Shown here piece by piece: positions 51,701-63,893 of a DNA stretch of 64,000 nucleotides (the first letter of the stretch is position 1; each line of letters begins with the position of its first letter). Below the pieces are notes generated by a model. It made no database searches. It was not told the origin of the DNA and saw nothing but the letters and a program-made list of their open reading frames with translations. Source of the DNA: Xylocopa sonorina (lineage: Eukaryota; Arthropoda; Insecta; Hymenoptera; Apidae); assembly GCF_050948175.1 (NCBI RefSeq), contig NC_135203.1, forward strand, positions 992,001 to 1,056,000, read 5' to 3'. A program made the translations under genes and the position numbers.

Positions 51701-54700
51701 TCTCGCGCATTTGCTACCACCAGTTTCTGCTACTGCTTCTCCTTTTTCCTTCCCCTTTATTCTGGTCCTAGCATTTTTTCGTCGGATCGGAGATAGACGA
51801 ATCCAAATTAGTCTTTCTACGAGAAATTGAAGTTTTATCGGGAACCGATTGGAGACAATCTCTGAACCGTCACGGTTTAAAAGGCTGTGTTAAGGCAATA
51901 TGCCCGCTTTTACAAATTGTACCTGTACGATCACATGAATTAGACGTCGAATCACTTTCCGTCGAACAACGAGCACGATCAATTGGTACCCGTTGTAGTT
52001 GTTGAACCCTAGTCGAGCAATTATTAAACGTCTCTTATTACGTCTATTGACGGGGAATTAATCGAGGCTAGATCTGATCTTTTCAGAACGGTAGCTTTAG
52101 CGAATTCTGCGGGTGCTGCGTTATCAACTTCGATCACGCAATGCAAAACCGATCAACACGGTTTGAGGGAATGAGAAACACGAACCGGCAGAGGCGAAGG
52201 AGACGTAGATGCGCAAATTAACGAACGTCACGTGCATTTGTCAAACTAAACCAACTAGCTGTTAAATCACACCCGATAACTCGTGTTACACTTTGAAACA
52301 TGTTACGTCCACCATTCAAAGAACGACCTTTTCATGTTTTGAAAAGAAAAAAATCAACCCGCGATACGGCTAACAATTTTCGACAGAAATTTCAGTCGGA
52401 AAATCATCGAAATCTTTTGTTACACGATCATTCGTTGTCTAGTTTAACAAATACAAATTGAAGCAATAAATTATTGACGGGTAAATTAAGGAACGTTAAG
52501 TAAACTTGATTTGAAAACTAGAGAAAGTTGTACGGATTTCCCATCAGTTTTATTCCCGAGGGAAGCTATCAGAAACTGGACTCCAATTAATTCATTTTAT
52601 CTTACTTTCGGCCGTAGTAAATTTTAATTAAATTTTGCGCGTTTCGACGAACTCGCTCGAGTGTACGGTAGGCGAATTTGAGATTTTCGTTTTATTTTGA
52701 TTCGTATCCAAACTCTCGCTCAGAAAGTGATTGTACAAGTTTAACGAATTTCGCGTTATATCGGAACTAACGTCAGATGGTTGTTTCGTAAAGTATAGAT
52801 AATGGCTTCGGTACGTATGTGTCACGCGATCATGGGATGGTAGCGCTGTACCATTTGATATATCAACGCTCACCGTTAATTCTAAGGCTGCTTCGAGCAA
52901 AGTTCAGTCGAATTCCGATATTCGAGCATTCCCCTGCCCTACTTAAATTCTGGAGCTCGAAATATTGATATATCTTACGACATGTAACTTTTCTGTTAAA
53001 GTTTCTTATATAAGACACAACACTTGTTATTTTACTTGTACTGTTTCGTTTGTGGAAATTGTTTTCGCACAAGAGTAAAAATTTACCGTTTAACAATGAC
53101 AGGAATGTTGTTGACAAAAACATAATTGCGTTCGGTTGTTTTTGTTTGTGCATCCCTCGTTGAAATGGTATATACCTTGATTTATTCGTCGCGCGACTCG
53201 ACAGAAAATACAAAATGAATTTTAAAGTTCGTGGTGTAAGCGTAAGCTTCGCGTAAATAGTTGAAAGGTCCGATCCGATCTCGCAATCGGATCATCGTGC
53301 CTCTCTTGGGACATATCGGTTTCAGCCGAAAGCTCGATTGCGATGGACACATTGAAATTTGTTATTTCCATAAATATTATATTTACCGGTTATTATATTC
53401 ACCGATTAACGGAATCAATACGGAAATAGATGTGGTTAAAATTGTAAATGCAATCGTATTTGCGAACTTTTTCGTTCGCATATGTAGCTCCTATTGATTA
53501 GAAACTGAATCAGCCACCATTTAAATACACTATAATTGTATCGGACTCTATGATTGGCGGTATTCTGTAACATTCAGCGGATGTTTACAGTCATTGTTTC
53601 TGAAAAACGAAAATTGAGCCATCTACACGTATTCTACTCTAGCCGAGTAATTTCCTGTAACACGCATCCTTGCGTAGCCTGAGTCGCCTACATTCGAAGG
53701 GCTTCCGTCTAACTTATCCGTGCAAATATCCGAAATTTAACACCCGGGTCAGCTGGTGTGGCTCGACTTACAATCGATTGTTAGGGTGAAATTGAATTTT
53801 TCAAATGGATTCTCTTGCACCATTGTACCATCGGCGAGGCCCTAGGTGGGATCTCACCGGCTTTTTCCTTCTTGCTTCGCATTGGCTTTACGTGTCTTAT
53901 CTATGTTCCCTACATTCTATGGAAGCGCTATTTCAATGGGACCTACATCTCGCGCGTCCTATTGAAAACCCTGTACCACTTTTTAATTTCTCAGCTCGTA
54001 TGACCCGTTTACCCGTACGCTATATTTCCTTTGTCGTTGAAGTTCTTTATCGTTAATGGCACGGGAGCGCAATTAGGTATACTTTTGAAATTGTTATTGT
54101 TCTACCGGTTGATATAGTCGTATGTTATCAGCAGAGGTCTATTAAAGATTATTAGGCGAAATTTCAAAAACAGATGGCGTATTCGCGTTAATCGTTTCGG
54201 GTGAAAACAAACGCAGTAGTTAATCTTGTGAAACGCTCGTTTCAAACGGGCAGCGAAATAATTTATTTACACAATCTACATTATCTTCATCTGGTGCCAG
54301 ATAATGTTACACCAGGAAATGCGTCATTAAGTGTAAATTGTATTACTTCCAAAAATGTACGCGTGCATGGGTAACATTATGGTAAATTGATTACGTGGCT
54401 ATTGAGTTTTAGCGGACTTACCTCATCCTCTTTTTCCACAAACAATCTGACGTTACTACGTTCTCTGATACGTTTACATCGCACCAACAAATACCGATTT
54501 AAATTTAATATATCTGTTATCCTAATGTCAGATAAAACAAATAGGGAGTACCCGACGCGTAGGTTATTCAAGGCTAAAAGGAGGTCGCTTATTACAACCA
54601 TTGAATAGTAATCAACGTTACTACCAACTCTCTCTATCAACCAATCTCTATCTAGTAACATTTTTCAATGATTCTACGTATTTCCTTCAACTTGTACTAA

Positions 54701-56098
54701 CTGTACATAGCATACGAATCGTTGTACAATACACTATATAAGGAAATTGACAGAGAAATATTTTTCACAGGTGGAAGAACGCACGGGGGGTATACTGATC
54801 GGACAGACGTAAAGTGGCCAAGCAGCAAGCGCACAAGGACAAATAAAGGGAAAGAGACGGGAAGAGCGTGGTGGTATGGTGCACACGTTTCAGGGAAATA
54901 AATGGCCGCGATAACTACGAGAGCATACCATCCAGAAGGAAGTCCGACTGATTCCAGACGTTAAATGTACCCTCAGGAATTCAGGTTTCGTCCGAGGCTC
55001 TCGCGAATCTGGGATGGCTTCGAGCAATGATGATATCGGATTAAGCCCGGCTAACAAGTTCGCCGACTTTTTATTGTTCGTAAAAGTAGATAGGTTTTAA
55101 ATCGAGCCCTACCCCGGGTACAAGGGACCGTTGTAACGCCGTTACCACGGCGAAAATAATCCGTGGCTTATTGAATTCGGATGATATAATGGCAGCACAC
55201 GAGGCGAGGCGGTAATAGTTGCTACGCGCGCGTCTCTGTGTGCGTGTGTGTTTGTGTGAGTGTGTGCGCGCGCGTGAAGCTTTCGACTCTGTCCAAGCGA
55301 ACTAGAGAAAACCAGGCAGGGAAGAAGGTCGGCTTTAAGAGCCCGCGTGTGCACTCAATGTTGCTCCTATAAAATTCGAAGCGAACAGTGCCCGGTGGAA
55401 TATAGTTAGCAGCCTACTCTTAATTTCCAATTTTCATTCAAGTCGCCTCTATTTATCGTGACGATTCGTGCGAAAGGTCTTGAGGCAGTGTGCGAAAAGT
55501 CTTGAGGCACTCTACAAAAATCTAGTATAGTAGCCTAGAAGAAACCCTAAAAGAAGAAAAGACAGAGAAATTAAACACAGCGAGAATTTGTAAACGTTAA
55601 AAGAGACACACAACTGGTCGGAGGAACGAAGCGAGTCCACTACGAAACCGCTCCCAAAGATCAGGCCAGTAATATATCCACTATCCAAAGGACGGAGATG
55701 CAACGGATGCCGTTGACGAAGCTCAAGCAACACCGCTCAACGGGGGAATCTATTAGAAACGCATAAACAATTAGCCGTGTGTATGACCGTATATTTAGGA
55801 ATGTAATATTTGACGTAGAACAGCACAGTCTCCGTCGGGTAGAAAAAACTCCAGTTTCGAAGCTAGCCGGCAACTATATCGCCAACTAGAAATTGGTAAG
55901 AGAAGAGAACGCACCCAGCCAATAGGAGGAGAGAAAATAGGGATCGTTAGAGGAAGATACATAGACGTCTTCACAAGTGTCCTTAGAACGTTGAGTGCAT
56001 TCGTCATCGCGTGCGTGCCAAAAAGCTCTCTCGTTTCCTACTCTCGGTTATGGAATGAACCGATGCCCGGCTGAATTCACCGGTTATCCGTGCTACAG
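45794..56098. other. Noncoding DNA upstream of the 7TM gene
   Basis: No coding exon is supported. Local structures are a perfect 9-bp hairpin at 54278-54307, an alternating purine-pyrimidine GT/GC stretch at about 55236-55275, and a doubled 19-bp unit (TGCGAAA-GTCTTGAGGCA) at 55469-55487 and 55491-55509. TATAAAA at 55368-55374 is another possible core promoter for the gene that follows. The last two bases (AG, 56097-56098) may be a splice acceptor. Confidence 0.45.
56097..56098 (+). promoter_or_regulatory. Candidate splice acceptor before the start codon
   Basis: CCGTGCTACAG followed by GTTCCC puts an AG 24 bases before the ATG, with a pyrimidine-rich stretch (CTCTCTCGTTTCCTACTCTC) some 50 bases upstream. 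This would place the start codon at the front of a second exon, with the first exon noncoding and farther upstream. Confidence 0.35.
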
Positions 56099-56122
56099 GT
56101 TCCCTCCTTATCGAGCATCATC

Positions 56123-58306
56123 ATGACACCGATGATGCGTCTGCTTTTGTCGATGTTGCTGTTGGTACTGTCTCCGTATTCGATCCTCCGGTGTTCGGCG
56201 AGCGGCGATGGCGGACCGAATAGCCCGATTTTCAACCTGGACAACACTGCGCTGGAGAAGAATTTGGCGGCTATATTTAACAAAGTGGCGCATAGTTCGG
56301 CGACCACGAAACGCAGCGTGCCCGCCTACGATGCGCAAGTTTCGGCCAGTACAACTCTATCGACGGTACCGTCACCGCTGACGTCTACCACGACAACCAC
56401 CACAACGACCAGCCCGTCGGTACCCTCGGTCAGGTATCCTCCCGTTCCTAGGGCGACCGTGTCGCCGGTATTTCGCGAGTTGCCTTCGTACGCTCCTCCT
56501 TCTCGCGCCCTCTTCACCCCTCCACTGCCGCCCGAGTATCTTCATCCGTTCGCGAATAAGCCTACGTTAAGAGGAACCAACTCGGATGTTCATTCGGGTC
56601 TGAAGAGACCGGTCCCACCCCCTAGCGGCACACCAGCTCACGAGAGGATACCCATCAGGCCTCCCGACCTCCAAGGTCCATCCCAAGTACCGGAAAGGCA
56701 TTCCAATTTTAGGAATAAACCTCTCAACACACCCAGCAAAGAGCAGAACGTGGTAGAACCCAGTGAACCGGACAGAAGGAATAACACGAACGAATTCGTA
56801 CCCACTCTGCATTATCCAAGCATTTCAAGGATACTGTCTGGCAGCAACGGCCGAAAGCAAGATATCCCAGAAATACTTTTAAAGCCTCTGGCCACCAAGA
56901 GCCCGGCGCAGAACGCCCCCGTGATACCAACCACCGAGAAGATGACCACGCCGTCCACCACAACGGCCAGAGCGTCCAGCATGTTGGATTCCTCGAAATC
57001 CATCACGCAACCGACTATCTTCAATCTGCCCAACACCAGAAGACACGACGACGACGGTTACCACGGGCTCAGGAACGAGAACGGTTTCAAAACGGAGAAA
57101 ATTGAGATTGTAGACACGGAGAGGCTACCTTATCCTCAGCCGCAACCTCCGGCACCGCCGCCGAAGAGGCCGAACGAGTCCGGAGACCGTGTCGTGCCGC
57201 AAGTCGACACGCATTCCCTCGAATCCACCTGGCAGATCGCTTGGGTCCTCCACGTCTACGTAGCTGCGATCTTGTTCACGTTAATGGCTCTATACTCGAT
57301 CTACAAAATCGTCCGTTTCAACGAAGCAACGAATCTACTGACACAGTCATACTTCCTCACGGTACATCTGCTTCTCACCACCGTCTGCACCCTGAGGTGC
57401 TTCCATCTGTTCTACGACGCTTACAATCTAGGCCGCTCACTGCCCGAACCTCTGTCCCGTGTGCTCATGTATTTGCCAGCGCCGTTGTTATCAACTGCGT
57501 TCGCCACTCTGGTGCTATACTTGGCCCGTTGTTCCGAGGCGCCGTCGTTGAACAACAATTTCCTCTCGCCGACTGCCTTGATCCTCTCCTCCACGGTCCA
57601 CTTTCTCCTTTGCCTATCCCTTCACGTGGTCACACACGTACTCGGCTATCAGGACGAGGCGAAGATACTGCCCTTAATCTGTCAGTGTATCTATGTCATC
57701 GTTTGTGTTACCCTTGGCCTAGGTTATATGTACGTGTACCGAGTAGTACGCACGCAAATACTTTTAACGAACAATAAAACAGCCGGCGCGAACCACATAG
57801 TCGGCGCTGATCCCACCACGATGGCGTTAAGCACGGCCATCACCACCAGCATCGCTACCGCCCTTTTGTTTATATTGATGGGCTTCGTTCAACTGTACGG
57901 AATATTCGGGAACGTTCAGGAACGACCACAGTCGTATCCATGGCTCTGGTGGGGATGGCAGTTCTGCGTCAGGCTATTAGAACTGGCCGTCTGCGGCCTG
58001 CTTGCTTGGGTAGCGAGCTTATCGCAGTACACGTTACGGGAGAAACAGCTGCAGCAACACCCGGTCCACTCGGGCTTCGCTCTCTTCCCGTGCGGCAGCT
58101 CGACTTCCACGGAGAACATGGACGATGTCCTCTATCCGGCTATCTGCAGCACCAACCAGGCGATACAGAATTACACGATGAGAACCGGGAAACAGGTTTA
58201 TGACGATAGCTTCCCACTGAACACGCTACCCGAGCATTTGAACATATCAGGTATCGACGCGCCACTGTCTGATCTTAAACGTTACGACCCGAATCACGCT
58301 GATTAA
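56123..58306 (+). CDS. Unspliced (intron-retaining) short form of the 7TM protein
   Basis: If the donor after 58250 is not used, the frame continues for 18 codons (GIDAPLSDLKRYDPNHAD) to a TAA at 58304-58306, giving a 727-residue protein with the same signal peptide, ectodomain and seven helices but a much shorter tail that lacks the His/Gln-rich end. AATAAA signals at 58686-58691 and 58717-58722 could end this transcript. Whether both forms exist cannot be decided from sequence. The 18 residues look compositionally plausible as coding. Confidence 0.5.
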   Translation: MTPMMRLLLSMLLLVLSPYSILRCSASGDGGPNSPIFNLDNTALEKNLAAIFNKVAHSSATTKRSVPAYDAQVSASTTLSTVPSPLTSTTTTTTTTSPSVPSVRYPPVPRATVSPVFRELPSYAPPSRALFTPPLPPEYLHPFANKPTLRGTNSDVHSGLKRPVPPPSGTPAHERIPIRPPDLQGPSQVPERHSNFRNKPLNTPSKEQNVVEPSEPDRRNNTNEFVPTLHYPSISRILSGSNGRKQDIPEILLKPLATKSPAQNAPVIPTTEKMTTPSTTTARASSMLDSSKSITQPTIFNLPNTRRHDDDGYHGLRNENGFKTEKIEIVDTERLPYPQPQPPAPPPKRPNESGDRVVPQVDTHSLESTWQIAWVLHVYVAAILFTLMALYSIYKIVRFNEATNLLTQSYFLTVHLLLTTVCTLRCFHLFYDAYNLGRSLPEPLSRVLMYLPAPLLSTAFATLVLYLARCSEAPSLNNNFLSPTALILSSTVHFLLCLSLHVVTHVLGYQDEAKILPLICQCIYVIVCVTLGLGYMYVYRVVRTQILLTNNKTAGANHIVGADPTTMALSTAITTSIATALLFILMGFVQLYGIFGNVQERPQSYPWLWWGWQFCVRLLELAVCGLLAWVASLSQYTLREKQLQQHPVHSGFALFPCGSSTSTENMDDVLYPAICSTNQAIQNYTMRTGKQVYDDSFPLNTLPEHLNISGIDAPLSDLKRYDPNHAD

Positions 58307-59935
58307 CGGTCTGCCTCGTTTCCGGTTCGTGAGGATGTTCCAACTGGTTGCCCTACGAGCGCTTCTTTCATTTCAAAACTTGAATATTTTGATAGAATCC
58401 AACCAGTTTTTCTTTATTAAGAAAAAAAAAAAAATGTGTATATATATATATGTGGTTATACAACGTATATGTATGCTTTGAAATTAATGATTCGTTCGAA
58501 GAACTGCCAGTTTCAAGACGTTTCATTTACGCAGTTATCATTTTAGGTTTAATACATTTTGTGTGGAATATATGATGTAAAATTTAAATGTGAATTGTTC
58601 TTGTTTTTTAAAGTAGATTATTCATTTTTTAATTTTTTTTTATAACGAATATACTATTCAAGAAGAATACTTTCTCGCAAAGGAAAATAAATTTGCACAA
58701 TAATTTTGATTAGCATAATAAAATTCTTACGGCGTAGATATTTCTGCTAAATTTCGTGTTGTTTTCCCAGTTCTCTCAAGGAGCATAAAACGATAAATTA
58801 GGTCATCCGGAGTAACGTGCTGTTTCAGTCAACGTGCCTTCAGAGGAGTTCAGAACGCTGACTCGTGGTATTATATAGTACAATATTGAAACCTCGAAAT
58901 CAGCAGTTCTTTCTGCGCTTTGTCTTTTAATCGACGCTCTATTACTATTTGCGGTAGCACGATTGGAACGGCATATTGTACAAGACCAATTGATTTCTTC
59001 TTATTCGTGCTTACAGAAAACTCAATCTAAATAAAACAATTCCGTTTAAATAGATTATTGAAATATTCTCGACGTTAAATTTTTACGTCGAGAAAAGAAA
59101 TGATAACATTATCAATTGAAACAAAAGCTAAAATCAGATCAAGTTCTATACATTTCCCCGTATTTCCAAATAATCGACACACAACGTTTCCCACAGCCTA
59201 TCCTAAACATGGCATTGAACGTACTAAACAGTAATACACTCTGCTTCCATTAAGAAGACATTCCGTTGGCAAAACCAGTGAGAAAAATACAAATTCACGA
59301 ATACCTTAAAATATTACGTTCTATTGTTACGTTTCACTCCGTCTGTCATATAATCTGAAAGAAAGTTCAGATTGTTGGTATGCGTAAATGGGATACGCCA
59401 CGAACCATAACGAAGCAAACGAACGACAAAAGTAGAGAGAAAACAATAAAAAGCCAATTCCTTTTCCAAGCACGGTGGTGTTATAGGTATGGTAAATAAA
59501 GAGCAACTCGTTGTCGCAGGTACTTTCGAGAGGCATTCCATTCGCAAGTCAGGCACCATGGGCCATTTCCCGCACGAAGGTCGCGGCTCGTTAAACCGGC
59601 ACGGTAATGGGATACAAACCCTAAGGAACTCCGAAAGTCGCGGCAGGCATACACCGGTGCAGCAGGCCGGTGGCGGTGTCCACGAGCAAGCGCCAACCAC
59701 AGGCTCGACGATGCTAGTGGCCGAGGACGGGTTCGTCAGGTTTCGTAGCCTGGGCGCGGAGGACGATGAGCTGTCGGACACGCCGAGCGTGGTAGGAACC
59801 CATGGCAGAGGAAGCTCGCTAGCCGGAAGCGTCAGATACAACGCCAGACACCCGACGTTGCAGCATCAGCATCCTCATCAACACCAGCATCAGCACTCGC
59901 TGCAACATCCGCATCAGTTATACATCAACACGTAA
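56123..59935 (+). CDS. Proline-rich seven-transmembrane protein (PRRT3/PRRT4-like), spliced form of two coding exons in view
   Basis: Coding exons are 56123-58250 and 59520-59935, giving 847 residues. I chose the ATG at 56123 (A at -3) because the frame has an in-frame TGA at 56072 and the preceding codon run lacks an earlier ATG. Residues 1-25 form a signal peptide (MRLLLSMLLLVLSPYSIL core). Residues 26-368 are a low-complexity Pro/Ser/Thr-rich ectodomain with a T-run (about 89-96), N-glycosylation sequons (N220, N351) and a PQPQPPAPPP stretch near 338-347. Seven hydrophobic helices follow at about 372-396, 408-428, 446-469, 482-508, 516-540, 569-593 and 612-635. The cytoplasmic tail (636-847) ends in a His/Gln-rich run. 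This architecture resembles vertebrate PRRT3/PRRT4, whose biochemical role is poorly known. The family call is from recognition, not a search. Additional 5' untranslated exons are likely. Confidence 0.82.
58251..59519 (+). other. Phase-1 GT-AG intron of the 7TM gene
   Basis: The donor reads ATATCAG then GTATCG and the acceptor reads TTGTCGCAG then GTACTT. Exon 1 leaves a single G of a glycine codon and exon 2 supplies GT, so the frame is kept and the glycine is restored. The 1269-bp intron is AT-rich and holds the alternative stop, two AATAAA signals and a short TA microsatellite (about 58439-58451). No other gene is seen inside. Confidence 0.8.
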
Positions 59936-60142
59936 AAGTCTGCCCTTCCAGACGATTCCAGATGATAACTACTTGTTCCCGTTGACTTGGTAAGTTTACT
60001 GAACATTTTCTTCTCTATTATTTTTAACACTACACGGCAGAGATATTTCGTTGTTTTTCATGATTATATACGGAATCTTTGCTTTTCAATATACTCTAAA
60101 AATGCGAGGTATATTGTAAAACTAAACCCGTTGCCGATAAAG

Positions 60143-60202
60143 AATAAAGAATATTTTACCTAGTTGTTGTAGATGTGGTCGATATAACTTTGTTAAAATA
60201 AA
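60143..60202 (+). terminator. Polyadenylation signals of the 7TM gene
   Basis: AATAAA occurs at 60143-60148 and 60197-60202, about 210 and 265 bases after the stop codon at 59933-59935. They are the first such hexamers downstream and fit a short 3'UTR. Confidence 0.5.
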
Positions 60203-61676
60203 GGGTCGAATAGTGTGGAATCGTTAAAAGTAAAGATTCCGCGCGTTTTATCGTCCTAAGAAGTCGATAAAGAAGTTCACCTAGCAAAGGCTAAAGTTCC
60301 CGTCTACGGAACACGGAGGGGTTAAAGCCTGTGCAGCGGCGTTAAAAAGTAATTTGATAGGTAGAATGAATTAGCGGTTGCGCGCGTACGCCTGCGCACA
60401 AAATATACTAGCTTTCCGGTAGGTACCGATGGTGGTTGTACCTCTAGAAGATTTTGTATAGTTTTAATGATATCGCGGTACATAAGTAGCAATTTCCATC
60501 CGACAGATTTAAAGTGGCAATCATATAAAGCAAAAGGAAAGTGCAACATTTTACAAGTTTCTTTTACGATTGTTTCTTATATTCTCTGTTGCAGATTACG
60601 GTCGGAAGAGATCTTCAACGAAGATACGAGATGTTTTGTGGCTCCCTCTGGCGATTAATAGTCTAAACAACTTCGAAGAAACTAATTTTACCTTTATTCT
60701 ATGTAAGATACGTCCTCTGTGTATAGACAAAAACCTTAAAGCGAAAAATGAAAAAACATAAGAAACTCGCCATTCGCATTTCTCCCGCTTCGCGTCTACG
60801 TCCGAGCCGACGAACCTTCACCGTTCATGGTATCCGTAATATATTTATTTCGAGGTTCTCGATTGAGAGACGGAGAAGAAAGAAGGAAGGGAAAAAATGT
60901 ATACGTGAAACTCACCGGTAAGAGAGTTTCTTTCCTCTACCTATTAACGTGGGTAGTGTTCAGGGTATATCGAACGTTGACCTTACGATTAGGCACTTGG
61001 TACTTATAAGGTTCATGTGATTAAACGAACGATTGTATATCGTTATCGAAAAGAGAGAAAACATATAGGAGACAAAACTTTCTTTCGTTTTTCTTCTTTC
61101 GAGTAGCGAAAAAACTCGGCTGTGGAAACGTATCGGTGTAACACGTGACCCTGCATAACTATTCAAATCGTGTGAATTCCTAAAACGGATACACTAACCA
61201 ATCTATCAATTAATATTTTACTTTTGCGAAAGTAATTTCCGTTTTATCTTTCATTTCGCTTCAGACATGGTAAAAACAGCATCGACATTTTATTAATAGT
61301 CCAGGACGTATTCGAATTTTTCCTCGTCGCTGAGTTTTTTCCTGATGAAAAATGGAACGTGCGTTTCAACAGATTTATGACATTCGACTATATTTTGCCA
61401 CCTGTTCAACCGATACGCGTATCCTTCCTCGAGATCATTCACGCGTGTGTTTGATGGCATACCGGTTCTGGTCTACTGGAAGTATATTTTATAGTGAAGA
61501 GTAAAAGCGAAAAAAAAGATTAAAGATATAAAAAACAAAAAAAAATGGAAACTTATTCACGTGGTCCAAGTTGAATGAAAATGAACGAGAAACGATTGGG
61601 GTAATTTGTTGTAGTTCTACGAAAGCAAGTAAGAAAATGTGTAATTTTTGTTTTCGTTGTCGAATTGAAAGAAAGG

Positions 61677-61680
<4 letters not shown>
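60203..61680. other. Noncoding DNA downstream of the 7TM gene
   Basis: Only short open frames (60-75 codons) without domains occur. No element ends or RNA genes are recognised. Confidence 0.45.
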
Positions 61681-61737
<57 letters not shown>

Positions 61738-61738
61738 G

Positions 61739-61770
<32 letters not shown>

Positions 61771-61773
61771 GAG
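61681..61773 (+). repeat. (GA)n microsatellite
   Basis: About 93 bp of GA repeat with interruptions (GCGA, GGGA, GAAAGA). Five overlapping Arg/Glu or Ser/Leu-rich open frames come from this tract and are not genes. Confidence 0.97.
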
Positions 61774-63774
61774 ATACAAAAAGGAAAGAAATTGAAGAAG
61801 AATAAAAGACTAACGGCATTGTACAGTCGATAATAATTTATCACTCAGTCCAATTGTAAGATTGATTTAGCAATTAAGAGTTGGATTAAGAATTCCCTGT
61901 TATATATTACGTTACGTCGATGTAGCCGTTAGGTGCTACTGTCGCTCATAGAGACGGATATCAACGATTTCTGTTAAACGAATTCAATGTCGAGCGACAA
62001 GCACGATGTAACAATGTTTCCTCTCCGCGTCGGAGACATCACAAAACGAAGGATTGAACTTCGCGCACAGGCCAGCATATTTCTTCTGTTTTCTTTATCA
62101 ATATACTTTCGTTTCCCCTTTCTTGCATCCTTACGCCGCTCCAGCCTCTATCCCTGCCTCTCCCCTCCTGATCCCTTCCCACCTCGTTAATTCATCCTTT
62201 TCAATCATTGTGTTTGAATTTTGTGTTGTATGTACGCGTTTCTTTCGCATTAAACCTACGGTACAAAATGGTACTTTCTACCTTCTTCACTTTGTAATAT
62301 CGATAATAGGTTAAAATAATCGTTCAGCGCGGTGTATATGTTTATATGAACATTGTAAATAAAAGGTATACGGACTCGTGAGTAGATATAAAATCGTTAC
62401 GATATAATCCGTGCAGATTCTGCCCGAAATCGGGGGGGGGGGGGGGGGGGGGGGGGGAGGGCTCACGTGCAAAACAGATCGCGCGTCCCAAATTACACAT
62501 CTACGTTACACGATCATGCATGTACCTATCCTCCACTCTCAACCCCTTGTCATCCTCTCAGTTGTAAATGCAAGACCATTTTTAATTTATGTCGAGAGCT
62601 GTATTTATTATATGAAACATTCCACAGCAAAAGGATGGTCAGTGTGAAAGCGATCGATTTCCTGGGATTTTATTGCAATTTTAGATTAAAGAAAACAAAC
62701 ATAGCGCTGAAGAAAGAGGAACAAAATGTAAATAAAAGCTTTTTTTGCGAAATATCTTATTATACTTTTCCTAATTTTTTTATGTTTATACGTTAATTAT
62801 AATTGTTCCGTGCGATGATTCTACATTTCCCTTATTTCAAGTAGAGAAGATTTCAATGGTACTAATGCATTTGATACAAGGCAACAAAAACGTGTCACAT
62901 GACTTAATGCGTGCGATTGATACGTCGAACGAGTTACTCGAGCCTGATATATTCTTGCCAAACTTTTGCAGAACAATTTTTCCATTACTCGCACTAAAAA
63001 CTACTACGAACTATGCTTTATAGCTTTTACTTTTGTTTCATTTTTTGCGTTGTTTCAATGTTTTCAGTTTTATTTCGCGAATGCAAATCAACTGCGTTGT
63101 CTCGTCCTAAATTAGACTCGGTGCAATTCGCAACAATTAATAATAATGCCGTTAATAGCATTTATTTGAACGTTGTTTTAGTTGAATTCGTATCGTCATT
63201 AAATGGAAAAAAAGCAGAGAAATGGAAAATATATGAAAAACTTGTTGTCTGCCGACCTATGTCGCGACGTAAAAGCAATTCTGTATAGATAACGCAAATA
63301 TGTCAAGAATAATGTACATAAAGAAAATATTTAATAAACCTTATATGTAAAATTCTTCGTTGCTTCGATTAATATTTTAATGTATGTATAAAAAAGAATA
63401 CAAACATTCTTTTTATAAACATAACATCGGTATTAAGAATATTTTCCAATTCGTAAAGAAAAATAAGTCAATATATAAAATAAAAGAAATAATTAATATG
63501 GTGAAAATTATTGTATTTCTTCTTATACCTCAGAAAGCGTAATAATATAGCCATCTTACGACAAAATATTTTCATAGCAAGAAAACTATCTAATGTAGGA
63601 ATGTAATAAAGTACCCGGTATCGACTCATGATTAACTTTAAATCAATAATTTTGAGGTACAAATATTCTTTACATCGATCTACACATTAAATTATATATT
63701 GTTGAAGTAAATGATACCTTTGTTACAAAGAACCCTATTCAAAAACCATATGTTTTGGCCCCCAACTGATTTTA
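61774..63774. other. Noncoding DNA with a poly-G run
   Basis: Holds the G26 run at 62432-62457 and AT-rich DNA. Open frames of up to 109 codons show no domains. Confidence 0.45.
62432..62457 (+). repeat. Poly-G run (G26)
   Basis: An uninterrupted run of 26 guanines, the longest homopolymer in the window. Confidence 0.9.
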
Positions 63775-63893
63775 TTTAAACTTTGCATATTTGCAGATCT
63801 ATATTTGTGTCATCAATTGCCAGGGTCTCTATTGTTTAAACTTTGCATATTTGCAGATCTATATTTGTGTCATCAATTGCCAGAGTCTCTATC
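63775..63893 (+). repeat. 60-bp tandem duplication (2 copies)
   Basis: Units start TTTAAACTTTGCATATTTGC at 63775 and again at 63835. I see one difference (CAGGGTC versus CAGAGTC) and the second copy ends at TATCTG instead of TATTG. No open frame crosses it. Confidence 0.93.

Noticed and set aside
56077..57064. Minus-strand open frames across the 7TM exon
   Set aside because: They are antisense shadows of the GC-rich coding exon with no domain of their own.
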